A stretch of DNA of 39,746 nucleotides from a virus. The translations under genes were made by a program, and so were the position numbers. The notes under the pieces were generated by a model. It was not told the DNA's origin. It worked only from the letters and a program-made list of their open reading frames with translations, and did no database searches. Positions within the stretch are counted from its first letter, which is position 1. The number at the start of each line of letters is the position of its first letter. Shown here in pieces: positions 26,795-34,528 of the stretch. The stretch lies in the IMG/VR virus record IMGVR_UViG_3300037245_002080, positions 1 to 39,746 of that record. One strand, 5' to 3'.

Positions 26795-28744
26795 TTACTT
26801 AATGAAGAAGTTCAATTCAATTCTTTCAACTGTTCTGGTTGGTGTAAGGGTAACATTAACATGAAAGGTTTTTGTTTTTCTTTCATAATCTGTTGCGCCA
26901 ACTTCAACCTGATAGTCGTCCAAACCTCTTCGATTCTTTATGATCTCCAAAAAGTCAGTTACTTGGCTAGAAACCTGACCCCAAGTAACTTGATCATTCT
27001 GTTCAAATATGAAGAAGCGACAGAACTGTTCCAGAGCTCTCTTGCAAAACAGAACCAATCGAACTATATTTAGGTCTTGTAATGCACCCGGTTTAGCTTG
27101 AGAAGTCAACTGACCCCAAACAACATAACCCTGTGCAAACTTAACGATTGGGTTAAGCTGTTTCAGATACAACTGATCTCTCTGACCAAGACGAGGATTA
27201 TATCTCAAATCCTTAATTGTATCAATTGCAGCTCTATTAAAACCAGCAGCTGCAAACCAGATTTCTGCAACTGTGTCATTCCTTGGAATGATATAGGACA
27301 TATGATAAACTGGTGAAAACCAGATGTCCGAACCAGTAAACGGATCAGAAACCTTATTGAAGGATTCGTACATAGCAATATAGAAATTGTTGAAAGTATT
27401 AGTGATATTTCTAGTTGACAATGCAGTATCAGACGTGGCGTTGTCACCATTGTCTATAATACCAACACAGTCTTTTCTGGTCTGGCAAAGGAAACTGATA
27501 GCACTCTTAACATCCGCTGGATAACCAGCATCATATACCAGTGAGAAATAGATTAGTTCTGGGTCAAGAATATTATCATCTATGATTCCAGTGTACGCTT
27601 GTTCTAATAGATTTTCGGCTACTGCTGTATCAAGAGCACCACTAGCAGTTCTTAGTTCTCCTTCAGAACCCTTACGTAGTGGGACAGGAATAGCTGATGT
27701 AAAAGCTTCTCCAACACTTACATTAGATTCACGAATCTTATATGAGATAATATCACCGACTTCGAAACTTCCCGTATCTCCAAGCCATCCAGGAGTTGCG
27801 GCTGTTAAGACTCTTGTTGGATAAGCGGTGATTGTCTCATTGTCAACACCACTCGATGCACCCAACCAACCCCATACTGTATTACCGCGAGCGTCCTTGG
27901 CGATAACAACATAGTTTGAATTTCCTGTGGTTGATTCGTTTTGCCAGTCTGAGAAATCCTGTTTATCATCTGTGATTGTCATTGTGGTAAGATCAACCTC
28001 AACATTACCAATGTCATTATCATAATTTTTAGCGACTAGTTTATAACCATCTGTATACTCACCGCTTGCAAGCGTCATTTCAGCTCTCAATACACTAGAA
28101 TATGTTTCTAGAACACTTCCAATAAATAGAGAATCACCTGCATTGTCTAGAGCATTGGGATCAAATGATACCGAGAAAGATTCGATGATAACGTCATCAC
28201 CATCACTTTGCCTTTCATAGATATCCAATTTATAAACACCATCAACTGTTGGATTTGAGAACTCAGTAAGACGGATACCGATTCCATTGTAGTAATCCCC
28301 TCTTCCAATTGGATAGATGAAAACTAGCGGTTTGGTATCACCATCAGTTATTAAGTTAGTTTGAAGCTCAGCAGCTGTGGTCATCTCCGCTATATAGGTT
28401 ATGGATATGGATGCAGTTGCATCAGCTGTAGCCAACTGAGTGTCGATTCGTATATTTGAGAATGCTGCGTCATCAGGCAACACTCGCATCCAATACAAAG
28501 ATCCCGACTCTCCTAAATGGTTATAGGCAATATACGGTCCTTGTCCATAGTTTTTTGTGTAATCATTTATATTTGGTTCTCCCCATTCAGAAACGAATTC
28601 CGCACGGGACCCTACAAAGATCAATTTATTCTCTCGACCTTTCCTCGCGTAACCACAGACCATACCTATAGAAGCTGGTACAACCTGCACAAAGGTTGAA
28701 AGATCGACAATTTTGGTGAAAACACCAGGACTTACGTTAGACAT
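26795..28744 (-). CDS. Tail sheath protein (gp18-like)
   Basis: 649 residues from ATG 28744, with GGAGGG 7 nt upstream; an ORF start at 28765 adds seven residues with no SD. The N-terminus MSNVSPGVFTKIVDLSTFV and the C-terminal block are characteristic of contractile sheath proteins. The C-terminal block contains NRAAIDTIKDLRYNPRLGQRD, LNPIVKFAQGYVVWGQLT, NIVRLVLFCKRALEQFCRFFIFEQND and a final VERIELNF strand. The C-terminal domain makes the contacts that link subunits into the contractile helix. It lies downstream of another structural gene and ends just before the terminator of the convergent small gene. Confidence 0.9.
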   Translation of the reverse strand: MSNVSPGVFTKIVDLSTFVQVVPASIGMVCGYARKGRENKLIFVGSRAEFVSEWGEPNINDYTKNYGQGPYIAYNHLGESGSLYWMRVLPDDAAFSNIRIDTQLATADATASISITYIAEMTTAAELQTNLITDGDTKPLVFIYPIGRGDYYNGIGIRLTEFSNPTVDGVYKLDIYERQSDGDDVIIESFSVSFDPNALDNAGDSLFIGSVLETYSSVLRAEMTLASGEYTDGYKLVAKNYDNDIGNVEVDLTTMTITDDKQDFSDWQNESTTGNSNYVVIAKDARGNTVWGWLGASSGVDNETITAYPTRVLTAATPGWLGDTGSFEVGDIISYKIRESNVSVGEAFTSAIPVPLRKGSEGELRTASGALDTAVAENLLEQAYTGIIDDNILDPELIYFSLVYDAGYPADVKSAISFLCQTRKDCVGIIDNGDNATSDTALSTRNITNTFNNFYIAMYESFNKVSDPFTGSDIWFSPVYHMSYIIPRNDTVAEIWFAAAGFNRAAIDTIKDLRYNPRLGQRDQLYLKQLNPIVKFAQGYVVWGQLTSQAKPGALQDLNIVRLVLFCKRALEQFCRFFIFEQNDQVTWGQVSSQVTDFLEIIKNRRGLDDYQVEVGATDYERKTKTFHVNVTLTPTRTVERIELNFFIK

Positions 28745-28830
28745 GTTTATACCCTCCGTTATCAAGTAAATATATTTTTTCTTCGATATTTAATTTTTTC
28801 TTGACTCTATAGGTAATCTTCCTTGATAAC

Positions 28831-28838
28831 TATTTATA
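28831..28838 (-). promoter_or_regulatory. T4 late-promoter-like TATAAATA upstream of sheath
   Basis: The minus strand reads TATAAATA 87 bases before the sheath start, inside the 135-bp gap between the sheath and the preceding gene. It is identical to the T4 late promoter core, but such octamers are common in AT-rich DNA. A 9-bp inverted repeat (GTTATCAAG at 28758-28766 and CTTGATAAC at 28822-28830) lies between it and the SD and could fold in the leader mRNA. Confidence 0.3.
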
Positions 28839-28879
28839 TAATATAAGTATGGTATTAGAATACTTTAAATATCTTTTTC

Positions 28880-29575
28880 TTAAGTGTAAATGTACCAAAT
28901 AAAAACTATTCGTCTGTCGACAGTTTTTATGAGGGTTGGGAATGTCACTCGAGCGAACAAACTAAATTGTCCACCGTATCCTCCAGTTCGAGACTCCGCT
29001 GTATAAAGTCCAGCCTCGCTCAATTGTTTTCCATTTGCTAAACTTGTTCCTAAAGTTGTTGTGATTTTTCCTATTAACCATTGTTCTTCATTATTGTAAT
29101 CTCGTTCAAAAACAACACTATCAAATGGGTATTTATAATTTCCAGTTTCTGGATAAACCCCACCCGCCACATGATAATCAGCGGCATTAGCATCCGACGC
29201 ACTTATCATGGCTAATGTATTAAGGTCAGTATCCGTCAGAGTTGGTGGAGTGGATATCAAAGGATCGGCTGGTCTAACTCCACCAGTGCCAAAACCCATC
29301 CAATATAGAAACTCATCTTTTGTAGGTGTTGCGCTTATATTGTCCTCGTCGAAAAGCCTCTGAACAAGCATCTCTCGTCCAAGATAGACAATCAAGTTGC
29401 TTTTATTCAATAGCTTTTTCGATCCATCTACTGGATCAACTTCCCAAATTTCAACCCAACCTTTTGGTCTACGGTTATTAGTTCGATTTTGGAAGGTTGC
29501 ATCACCTAAGCAGTTATCTCCATAATGTTCCGCTGCTATGACTTCAATATCCTTAAGTTTTGAATGTTTTGTCAT
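28880..29575 (-). CDS. Virion structural protein upstream of sheath
   Basis: 231 residues, with AAGGAAATC before ATG. It contains GWVEIWEVDPVDGSKKLLNKSNLIVYLGREMLVQRLF and DEFLYWMGFGTGG, then a beta-rich part ending in LFARVTFPTLIK and a hydrophobic strand. This arrangement recurs in myovirus tail or appendage proteins whose SNLIVYxGRE segment precedes a beta domain, but I cannot name the protein. The position directly upstream of the sheath supports a tail location. It is first in its unit, transcribed away from the divergent promoter region at 29624-29677. Confidence 0.75.
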   Translation of the reverse strand: MTKHSKLKDIEVIAAEHYGDNCLGDATFQNRTNNRRPKGWVEIWEVDPVDGSKKLLNKSNLIVYLGREMLVQRLFDEDNISATPTKDEFLYWMGFGTGGVRPADPLISTPPTLTDTDLNTLAMISASDANAADYHVAGGVYPETGNYKYPFDSVVFERDYNNEEQWLIGKITTTLGTSLANGKQLSEAGLYTAESRTGGYGGQFSLFARVTFPTLIKTVDRRIVFIWYIYT

Positions 29576-29623
29576 GATTTCCTTATCCCTTATAAAATTT
29601 TTATCTTTCTAAATCCATTTATT

Positions 29624-29677
29624 TTTTGTTCTACTTTTTTTCAGAATAAGCGATTTGGATCTATATATATTAATAAA
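29624..29677. promoter_or_regulatory. Candidate bidirectional phage promoter B
   Basis: Second copy of the two-part element: TTTTGTTCTA (29624-29633) and CTATATATATTAATAAA (29661-29677), identical to promoter A but with 27 rather than 22 bases between the parts. It lies between the minus-strand structural gene at 29575 and the plus-strand small gene at 29736. Confidence 0.5.
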
Positions 29678-29735
29678 CGATGATAACAATCCATAAAAGA
29701 TGTTTTTACGAAACATTAAAAGGAGATTATATAAA

Positions 29736-29909
29736 ATGGCTGATAAAAATCGCGCTGGCACAAAAGTATTTAATTCCAAAAAACAGGAAGACCGGATGAT
29801 TAGTGACATTGACTATCGCGAAAAAACTGGCAAGAATAAGGAAAATGTTGATGATTCATACAACACTTTCACAGTCATAGAGGATGGTTCAAAAGTGTGG
29901 TCATTTTAA
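29736..29909 (+). CDS. Small charged protein, monocistronic
   Basis: 57 residues from ATG 29736 with AAAGGAG upstream; a start at 29700 would precede the SD. The sequence is hydrophilic and rich in Lys, Asp and Asn (MADKNRAGTKVFNSKKQEDR), with no membrane segment and no recognised motif. It is framed by the shared AT-rich element upstream and a strong terminator downstream, so it is a stand-alone transcription unit like the gene at 26459. A small regulatory, host-takeover or packaged protein would fit, but nothing in the sequence decides. Confidence 0.7.
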   Translation: MADKNRAGTKVFNSKKQEDRMISDIDYREKTGKNKENVDDSYNTFTVIEDGSKVWSF

Positions 29910-29927
29910 AACGAGGTAGAAAGTTGT

Positions 29928-29966
29928 GAGGGTGATCCAGAGCTGATCACCCTCGCTTCTTTTTTT
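29928..29966 (+). terminator. Strong rho-independent terminator
   Basis: GAGGGTGATC (29928-29937) pairs perfectly with GATCACCCTC (29945-29954), a 10-bp stem with a 7-nt loop, followed by GCTTCTTTTTTT. It ends the small plus-strand gene just before the convergent end of the phosphoesterase gene. Confidence 0.9.
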
Positions 29967-29968
29967 GC

Positions 29969-31213
29969 CTATATGTGTTTCGGTCTCATACTCGGAACCT
30001 TCTCAAAAGATTTAATATGATAAGCTTCGAGCTCTTTTTCAATCTTATAGCCAGTAATACCAGAAGTATCTTGTAAGTCAATTTTCATAGCATTTATTGA
30101 ATCTTTTCTGACCACGTATACATTCTGAGATGCTCTTGTTGATAGCTGGAGTCCATGATCAGAATAATCATTTCCTCCACATAGACTTCCAGAACGTGCA
30201 TGAAGATCCGTAATCTGAGCTGCGTGATAATGACCCCAAATTACAAAATCTATTTTTTCACCAATGTGATCAGTCCATTTTGTTTTGATCTTTTGAATCT
30301 GAGTTGATACGTTACCATTCTTGATTGTATGGCCATGAATGATTAGTATGTTTTTATTTAGCACTTTTACTACATGCTCCTGTATCGGATTATCAAAGAA
30401 TACCATGCCTTTTGATTTTCTAAACATTAAACGCAACATCTCAAAAATCATCGTGTCATAATTATCTGATACACTGATATCACTATGACCAATCTCTTGA
30501 TTGAGACGACTTTCATTACCGCTGACATACGTCACTTCCACGTCAAAGGACCTATTAAGATCCATCAGAAACTGCTCTAATATGATGCTGGTTAAAGCGG
30601 TTGCTCTTGCCCTATTGGTAGCCATGTTAAGCAATTCATCCAAACGTCTGTCAGAATTAATTAGATCACCGGTAAATGCAACGAGGACTTTCTTGATGTT
30701 ATATGCCCCAAAAATTCTCTTAGACTCCAAGGCAAATTTTTTGAGACGCTGAGAACCAATAGTGAAATCATATTGATTGTGTTGCATAGATATAAGCTCA
30801 TTGAAATGTGTATCACTAACCTGAATGATACCTTGAGCATTTGGATTGTATGCTTTATGCATGGTGGGATTATATAAACCTCTACCCTCTAAAGCGATAG
30901 CAAGTTCTGAGGCATACTCACCCAGAGCTGATGCATAACGAAATTCACCTCTCACTTTTCGTTCTACTCTTTGCTGATCTCTGAGTCTCTGGTTTCTCAT
31001 TTCCAAAGACAGTGCTTGTTGTGTCATTACATCAGTTGTAACATCATCTAATAAATGACCGTAAGTTTTGATCGTTTGTCGAACGTATCTTGTACTGCAA
31101 TCTAATTCTCTTGATATGGCAATATGAGACGTGCCTTGAGCTTTGAGTTCAAGGATTTCTATTCGTAGTTCAGATAGATCGATTCCTTCGGGTGGTGTAA
31201 AGAAACTTTGCAT
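29969..31213 (-). CDS. HTH domain fused to calcineurin-like metallophosphoesterase
   Basis: 414 residues. Residues about 18-52 form a helix-turn-helix (AQGTSHIAISRELDCSTRYVRQTIKTYG) like those of resolvases and transposases. A helical linker (60-110) leads to a complete metallophosphoesterase domain. Its motifs are SDTHF (D134, H136), TGDLIN (D183), SGNESR (N233, in place of GNHE), IHGH (H293, H295) and WGHYH (H328, H330). The two-metal site therefore looks intact. The HTH suggests it is guided to DNA, so a nuclease or phosphodiesterase acting on DNA is more likely than a protein phosphatase. The C-terminus is charged. It follows the sulfotransferase gene after 189 bases that contain an inverted repeat. 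Confidence 0.85.
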   Translation of the reverse strand: MQSFFTPPEGIDLSELRIEILELKAQGTSHIAISRELDCSTRYVRQTIKTYGHLLDDVTTDVMTQQALSLEMRNQRLRDQQRVERKVRGEFRYASALGEYASELAIALEGRGLYNPTMHKAYNPNAQGIIQVSDTHFNELISMQHNQYDFTIGSQRLKKFALESKRIFGAYNIKKVLVAFTGDLINSDRRLDELLNMATNRARATALTSIILEQFLMDLNRSFDVEVTYVSGNESRLNQEIGHSDISVSDNYDTMIFEMLRLMFRKSKGMVFFDNPIQEHVVKVLNKNILIIHGHTIKNGNVSTQIQKIKTKWTDHIGEKIDFVIWGHYHAAQITDLHARSGSLCGGNDYSDHGLQLSTRASQNVYVVRKDSINAMKIDLQDTSGITGYKIEKELEAYHIKSFEKVPSMRPKHI

Positions 31214-31311
31214 AGTTTTCTCCTATTGAAATGTGGATTTTATTTTAATTCATTACTCGCATTAGAAACTTTTTTTCCATCATGCGATTCAACTCTCTTT
31301 CACATTTATTA

Positions 31312-31361
31312 TTTGTTATAACTTTTCGAAAAATGTTCTCGTTTTAATCAGTTATAACAAA
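31312..31361. repeat. Inverted repeat TTTGTTATAAC, possible operator pair
   Basis: TTTGTTATAAC (31312-31322) and its exact reverse complement GTTATAACAAA (31351-31361) lie 28 bases apart in the 189-bp gap upstream of the HTH-phosphoesterase gene. Each arm contains the palindrome GTTATAAC, with centres 36 bp apart. Two dimer-binding sites for a regulator are plausible. The rest of this gap (31214-31402) holds no visible gene. Confidence 0.45.
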
Positions 31362-31402
31362 TATCCACCTCCGTAATTTGTCCATCACCGTTAAGATTCA
31401 AA

Positions 31403-32443
31403 TTATTTTCTTTTTCCCATTAGCATTTGTTGCCAACAATTAAAACACTGTTCCCTTGTAACTTCTTCTTCTTTGTCATTACATTTTATTTTTGTCCTAG
31501 TTATAGGTCCAAGCTGTTCCACTCTTTTCACTGTATACTCTTCACCAGTTGGATCGTAGTAGTTGCATTCAGTTGGTAGAGATCTTGTACTGGCACTTTT
31601 TAATAAATTGTCTCTAACATTGTTGTTGTTAATGGCCAAAGATTTATGGAGAGACCACCCTGCCAACGTCCAAGTTTCATATTCTGTATCATCCAACCAT
31701 ATAGTACGGCTAATTCTTTTTTGGTCTATATATTCTTTTATTGGTTCTAAAACATTAGAAAACTTCTTAGTTTTGACGGATTTGTATATATTGTCGGTTA
31801 AATTGTTAAACTCTGGCACTTTAACTGATCTATAAAGATCTTTTCTTATTAGATTTTTGGTTTTTGAATTATAGGGAACTTCGAGAAAATTTGAAATTCT
31901 TTTAATTTGTCTCCATCCTCCATTAATAAGATCTTCATAGTCTACAACTAATGTTTTATCCCACAAATCTGTATTAGCTGATCTTAATATATATCCACCA
32001 ACTGATAATATATATCGTCCGAGATCCACTTTCGTATTTTCAGGAGAAAATTCCCACCCGTCTTCTTTTGCTACTTCTATTCCTGATACTAATTTCTTTT
32101 GACTCTGAGCAATCTCTCTCGGATTTCTTAAACAAAATATAATTTTATCAATTTTATCAATTGCTGGTTTTACGGTGTTGGATAAACCGCCAGTAACAAT
32201 TTTTATTGCTTTATCTTTATATTCTTCTACTTGTTCTTCTGTTCTAATTCCCCTTGATACAACTCCAGGAACTTCCCAGAAACCTTCTGGATTTAAATAC
32301 TCTGCACGTTCCTGTCTTTTTCTGTTTTTTTCTGGTTTCTCTGCTTGAGGATTTTGAGCTCCCGATATTTCAACACCAAGAGAATCAACAATCCTCATCA
32401 TTAGAGAGGTTCCACTTCTTGGTTCGCCTGTTATTACTATCAT
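31403..32443 (-). CDS. Sulfotransferase-like enzyme
   Basis: 346 residues. The N-terminal TGEPRSGTSLMMRIVDSLGV (from residue 5) matches the 5'-phosphosulfate-binding loop of PAPS-dependent sulfotransferases. IIFCLRNPREIAQSQKKL contains the R106-x7-S114 pair expected for the 3'-phosphate site. LVVDYEDLINGGWRQIKRISNFLEVP is the usual following helix. These enzymes transfer sulfate from PAPS to sugars, tyrosines or small molecules. The C-terminal ~80 residues add a cysteine-containing extension (KCNDKEEE, QCFNCW). AGGAGAAAACAA precedes ATG. It is immediately downstream of the polyserine appendage genes, which suggests modification of an appendage or of a receptor-like glycan. A related P-loop kinase is the main alternative. 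Confidence 0.78.
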   Translation of the reverse strand: MIVITGEPRSGTSLMMRIVDSLGVEISGAQNPQAEKPEKNRKRQERAEYLNPEGFWEVPGVVSRGIRTEEQVEEYKDKAIKIVTGGLSNTVKPAIDKIDKIIFCLRNPREIAQSQKKLVSGIEVAKEDGWEFSPENTKVDLGRYILSVGGYILRSANTDLWDKTLVVDYEDLINGGWRQIKRISNFLEVPYNSKTKNLIRKDLYRSVKVPEFNNLTDNIYKSVKTKKFSNVLEPIKEYIDQKRISRTIWLDDTEYETWTLAGWSLHKSLAINNNNVRDNLLKSASTRSLPTECNYYDPTGEEYTVKRVEQLGPITRTKIKCNDKEEEVTREQCFNCWQQMLMGKRK

Positions 32444-32463
32444 TTGTTTTCTCCTTTTCTTTT

Positions 32464-33321
32464 TTATCCACTAATGAATGTCATTGATTTGAACACTCCA
32501 GATTTCCAATATATGGCTGGACTGAAGTAGGACGTTGTGCTAACATCAAAAAATGAGAGTACTGCGTACCTGCTCCAAGTAATATCATTGTTGAAAAAAT
32601 CTTTAAAATTATATGGATAGTAGTTTCTAAACGTTTCCATTGCATCGCTAGCATAAACATGTAATTGCATACCAACGTATGTTCCACCACCTCCAGTTAT
32701 CGCCATCCTTAACCTATTAGTCAGACTCCAGCTAAGAGTGCCATCTTCGGTATAATTTATTCTTACACCACCATCAGTATCAGGTGCTCTTCGCATTGAT
32801 ATTACATCATCTTCTGCAAAAGGACAACCCCCGTCATTCCATTCAGTACCAATTACCACCTGAAATGTATCAGGTGGATATGGCCATCCAGTTCCCATAA
32901 ATGGCATTTCACTAACAGATGAACTCGAAGAGCTTGAGCTTAGGCTGGACAATGAACTCGAAGAGCTTGAGCTTGAACTGGTTGACGAACTCGAAGAGCT
33001 TGAGCTTGTTGATGAACTCGAAGAGCTTGAGCTGGAGCTCGTTGACGAACTCGAAGAGCTTGAGCTTACACTTGAGCTGCTTGAGCTTGTGCTGCTTGAG
33101 CTGCTTGAGGATGAGCTGCTTGAGCTTGTGCTGCTTGAGCTTGAGCTTGAGCTTCCCCTATAAAGAACAGTAGCAGTTGTTTTACCTGTTGGTGCATTTG
33201 GTTTAAAATCTATTGTTCTTAGTTCCCATCCATCTGTACCTTCAGCATTTAAAGCAGCTTCGGTAGCCGCATCATCGTCAAAATTCTCAATTGTTTCAAT
33301 TTTATATACGAAAGCCTCCAT
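32464..33321 (-). CDS. Polyserine-stalk appendage protein 1
   Basis: 285 residues in three parts. Residues 1-54 are a small domain (AFVYKIETIENFDDDAATEA, then EGTDGWELRTI) resembling DUF4177-type domains. Residues 55-134 are almost pure serine with scattered Thr, Val and Leu. Residues 140-285 are a beta-rich C-terminal domain (GTGWPYPPDTFQVVIG, then YTEDGTLSWSLTNRLRM, ending SMTFISG). The same layout recurs at 33667-34491. A rigid or glycosylated serine stalk with a binding head suits a tail fibre or capsid decoration. The start overlaps the stop of the preceding 58-residue gene as TAATG. The C-terminal head has no family I can name. Confidence 0.78.
   Translation of the reverse strand: MEAFVYKIETIENFDDDAATEAALNAEGTDGWELRTIDFKPNAPTGKTTATVLYRGSSSSSSSSTSSSSSSSSSSSSTSSSSSSVSSSSSSSSTSSSSSSSSSSTSSSSSSSSTSSSSSSSSSLSSLSSSSSSSSVSEMPFMGTGWPYPPDTFQVVIGTEWNDGGCPFAEDDVISMRRAPDTDGGVRINYTEDGTLSWSLTNRLRMAITGGGGTYVGMQLHVYASDAMETFRNYYPYNFKDFFNNDITWSRYAVLSFFDVSTTSYFSPAIYWKSGVFKSMTFISG
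32919..33155 (-). repeat. Polyserine-encoding repeat tract 1
   Basis: About 240 bases encode the serine stalk with a roughly 21-24 nt unit (minus strand AAGCTCAAGCTCTTCGAGTTC) that mixes AGC, AGT, TCA, TCT and TCG codons. The unit recurs at 34141-34330 and 35239-35425. Reverse-strand ORFs rich in LEU/GLU or SER/LEU over these tracts are shadows. Confidence 0.9.
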
Positions 33322-33497
33322 TATATTGTCCTCATATAGATCACTGTAGCAGTTGTTTTACCTGTTGATGCGTTTGGTTTATGAGTTATTGACATCAAAT
33401 CCCACCCATTTGCACCTTCAGCATTTAAGACAGCTTGAGTAGCCGCATCATCATCATAATTCTCAATTGTTTCAATTTTATATACGAAAGCTGCCAT
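33321..33497 (-). CDS. Stand-alone copy of the appendage N-terminal domain
   Basis: 58-residue ORF from ATG 33497 after GGATATAAAA, running MAAFVYKIETIENYDDDAAT through ANGWDLMSITHKPNAST and ending MRTI. It is nearly the same as the first 54 residues of both polyserine proteins but stops where their serine stalk begins. The stop overlaps the next start (TAATG), so it is coupled to polyserine protein 1. It may be a functional free domain, for example a stoichiometric partner of the fused ones, or a remnant of duplication. The intact frame and SD favour a real gene. Confidence 0.7.
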   Translation of the reverse strand: MAAFVYKIETIENYDDDAATQAVLNAEGANGWDLMSITHKPNASTGKTTATVIYMRTI

Positions 33498-33543
33498 TTT
33501 TATATCCTCTTTTTATGTATGAACTCATTTATATTTTGTTCTT

Positions 33544-33657
33544 TTATTTTTGAGAAATAATTATTCTTAAGTCCCCATCGTCAACTATTCTAACATTAAA
33601 GGCATCAGTTATTCTAAAAGAAGTTTCACTTCTTGGTTCGCCTGTTATTACTATCAT
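33544..33657 (-). pseudogene. Recombinant 37-codon ORF starting with sulfotransferase 5' end
   Basis: ATG 33657 opens MIVITGEPRSETS, matching the sulfotransferase N-terminus, then changes to an unrelated tail (FRITDAFNVRIVDDGDLRII) and stops at 33544. 33627-33659 is identical to 32413-32445 for 33 bases, spanning that start codon. The SD is poor. It is best read as a recombination scar between gene copies. The rest of 33498-33666 holds no other gene. Confidence 0.55.
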
Positions 33658-33666
33658 TTTGCATCT

Positions 33667-34491
33667 TTAATTATCAATAAATGTAATTGATTTAAATATT
33701 TCGTCTTGATAATATAGATATGGGGTAAAACCTGATGTTGTAGTAACATCAAAATAACTTGGGATTACATGTTCACTAAAGTATGGATCAGTGTCCCAAA
33801 ACGCTTTAAAGTCATATGGGTTAATAGGAACACCTGCATATATAGCAGATTCATACCAAGAGGCACCTGTACCATCCTCTTTCGCTGGAGTCAAATACCA
33901 CCATATACTGGTAGGATTTTTATCACCGATTCTCATTTTTAATCTATTGGTTGTATTATTTGCAACAAGAGTTCCATCTTCTGTATAAGATATCTCGCTA
34001 GTATCTTCACCTGCCCTTTTGAGTCTAATAACATCATTTTCAACGAAATAAATATTACTTTCATTCCATCTATTACCAATCACAACTTCAATTTCATCAG
34101 GTAAATATGGCCAACCTGCTCCCATCCATGGAGCATCACTAACAGATGAACTTGATGAACTTGATGAGGCTACTGATATGCTTGATGAACTCGAAGAGTT
34201 CGAAGAGCTTGAGCTGGAGCTTGTTGATGAACTCGAAGAGCTTGAACTGGTTGATGAACTCGAAGAGCTTGAACTGGTTGATGAACTCGAAGAGCTTGAA
34301 CTCACACTTGAGGAGCTTGAGCTTCCCCTATAAAGAACAGTAGCAGTTGTTTTACCTGTTGATGCGTTTGGTTTATGAGTTATTGATATCACATCCCATC
34401 CATCTGCACCTTCAGCATTTAAAGCAGCTTCGGTAGCCGCATCATCGTCATAATTTTCAATCGTTTCGGTTTTATATACAAACGCTTCCAT
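33667..34491 (-). CDS. Polyserine-stalk appendage protein 2
   Basis: 274 residues, a paralogue of the protein at 32464-33321. It has the same N-terminal domain (AFVYKTETIENYDDDAATEA, EGADGWDVISITHKP), a serine stalk at residues 54-117, and a homologous C-terminal head (GAGWPYLPDEIEVVIG, YTEDGTLVANNTTNRLKM, ending SITFIDN). N-terminal and stalk DNA are nearly identical between paralogues, while the heads have diverged clearly. This is the pattern of receptor-binding proteins under selection for new specificity. It lies directly downstream of the large baseplate/appendage gene that carries a similar stalk. Confidence 0.78.
   Translation of the reverse strand: MEAFVYKTETIENYDDDAATEAALNAEGADGWDVISITHKPNASTGKTTATVLYRGSSSSSSVSSSSSSSSTSSSSSSSSTSSSSSSSSTSSSSSSSNSSSSSSISVASSSSSSSSVSDAPWMGAGWPYLPDEIEVVIGNRWNESNIYFVENDVIRLKRAGEDTSEISYTEDGTLVANNTTNRLKMRIGDKNPTSIWWYLTPAKEDGTGASWYESAIYAGVPINPYDFKAFWDTDPYFSEHVIPSYFDVTTTSGFTPYLYYQDEIFKSITFIDN
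34141..34330 (-). repeat. Polyserine-encoding repeat tract 2
   Basis: About 190 bases of the same mixed-codon serine unit as tract 1, in the appendage protein 2 gene. Near-exact repeats of GAACTCGAAGAGCTTGA (plus strand) are visible at several places. Homology to tract 1 continues into the flanking N-terminal coding sequence. Confidence 0.9.
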
Positions 34492-34528
34492 TTTTTATAT
34501 CCTCTATATTTTTGATAATCAAGTATTC

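Noticed and set aside
32919-33173. Plus-strand ORFs over serine tracts (also 34146-34343 and 35211-35513)
   Set aside because: They are low-complexity antisense readings (Leu/Glu or Ser/Leu) of the serine codon repeat, with no SD.
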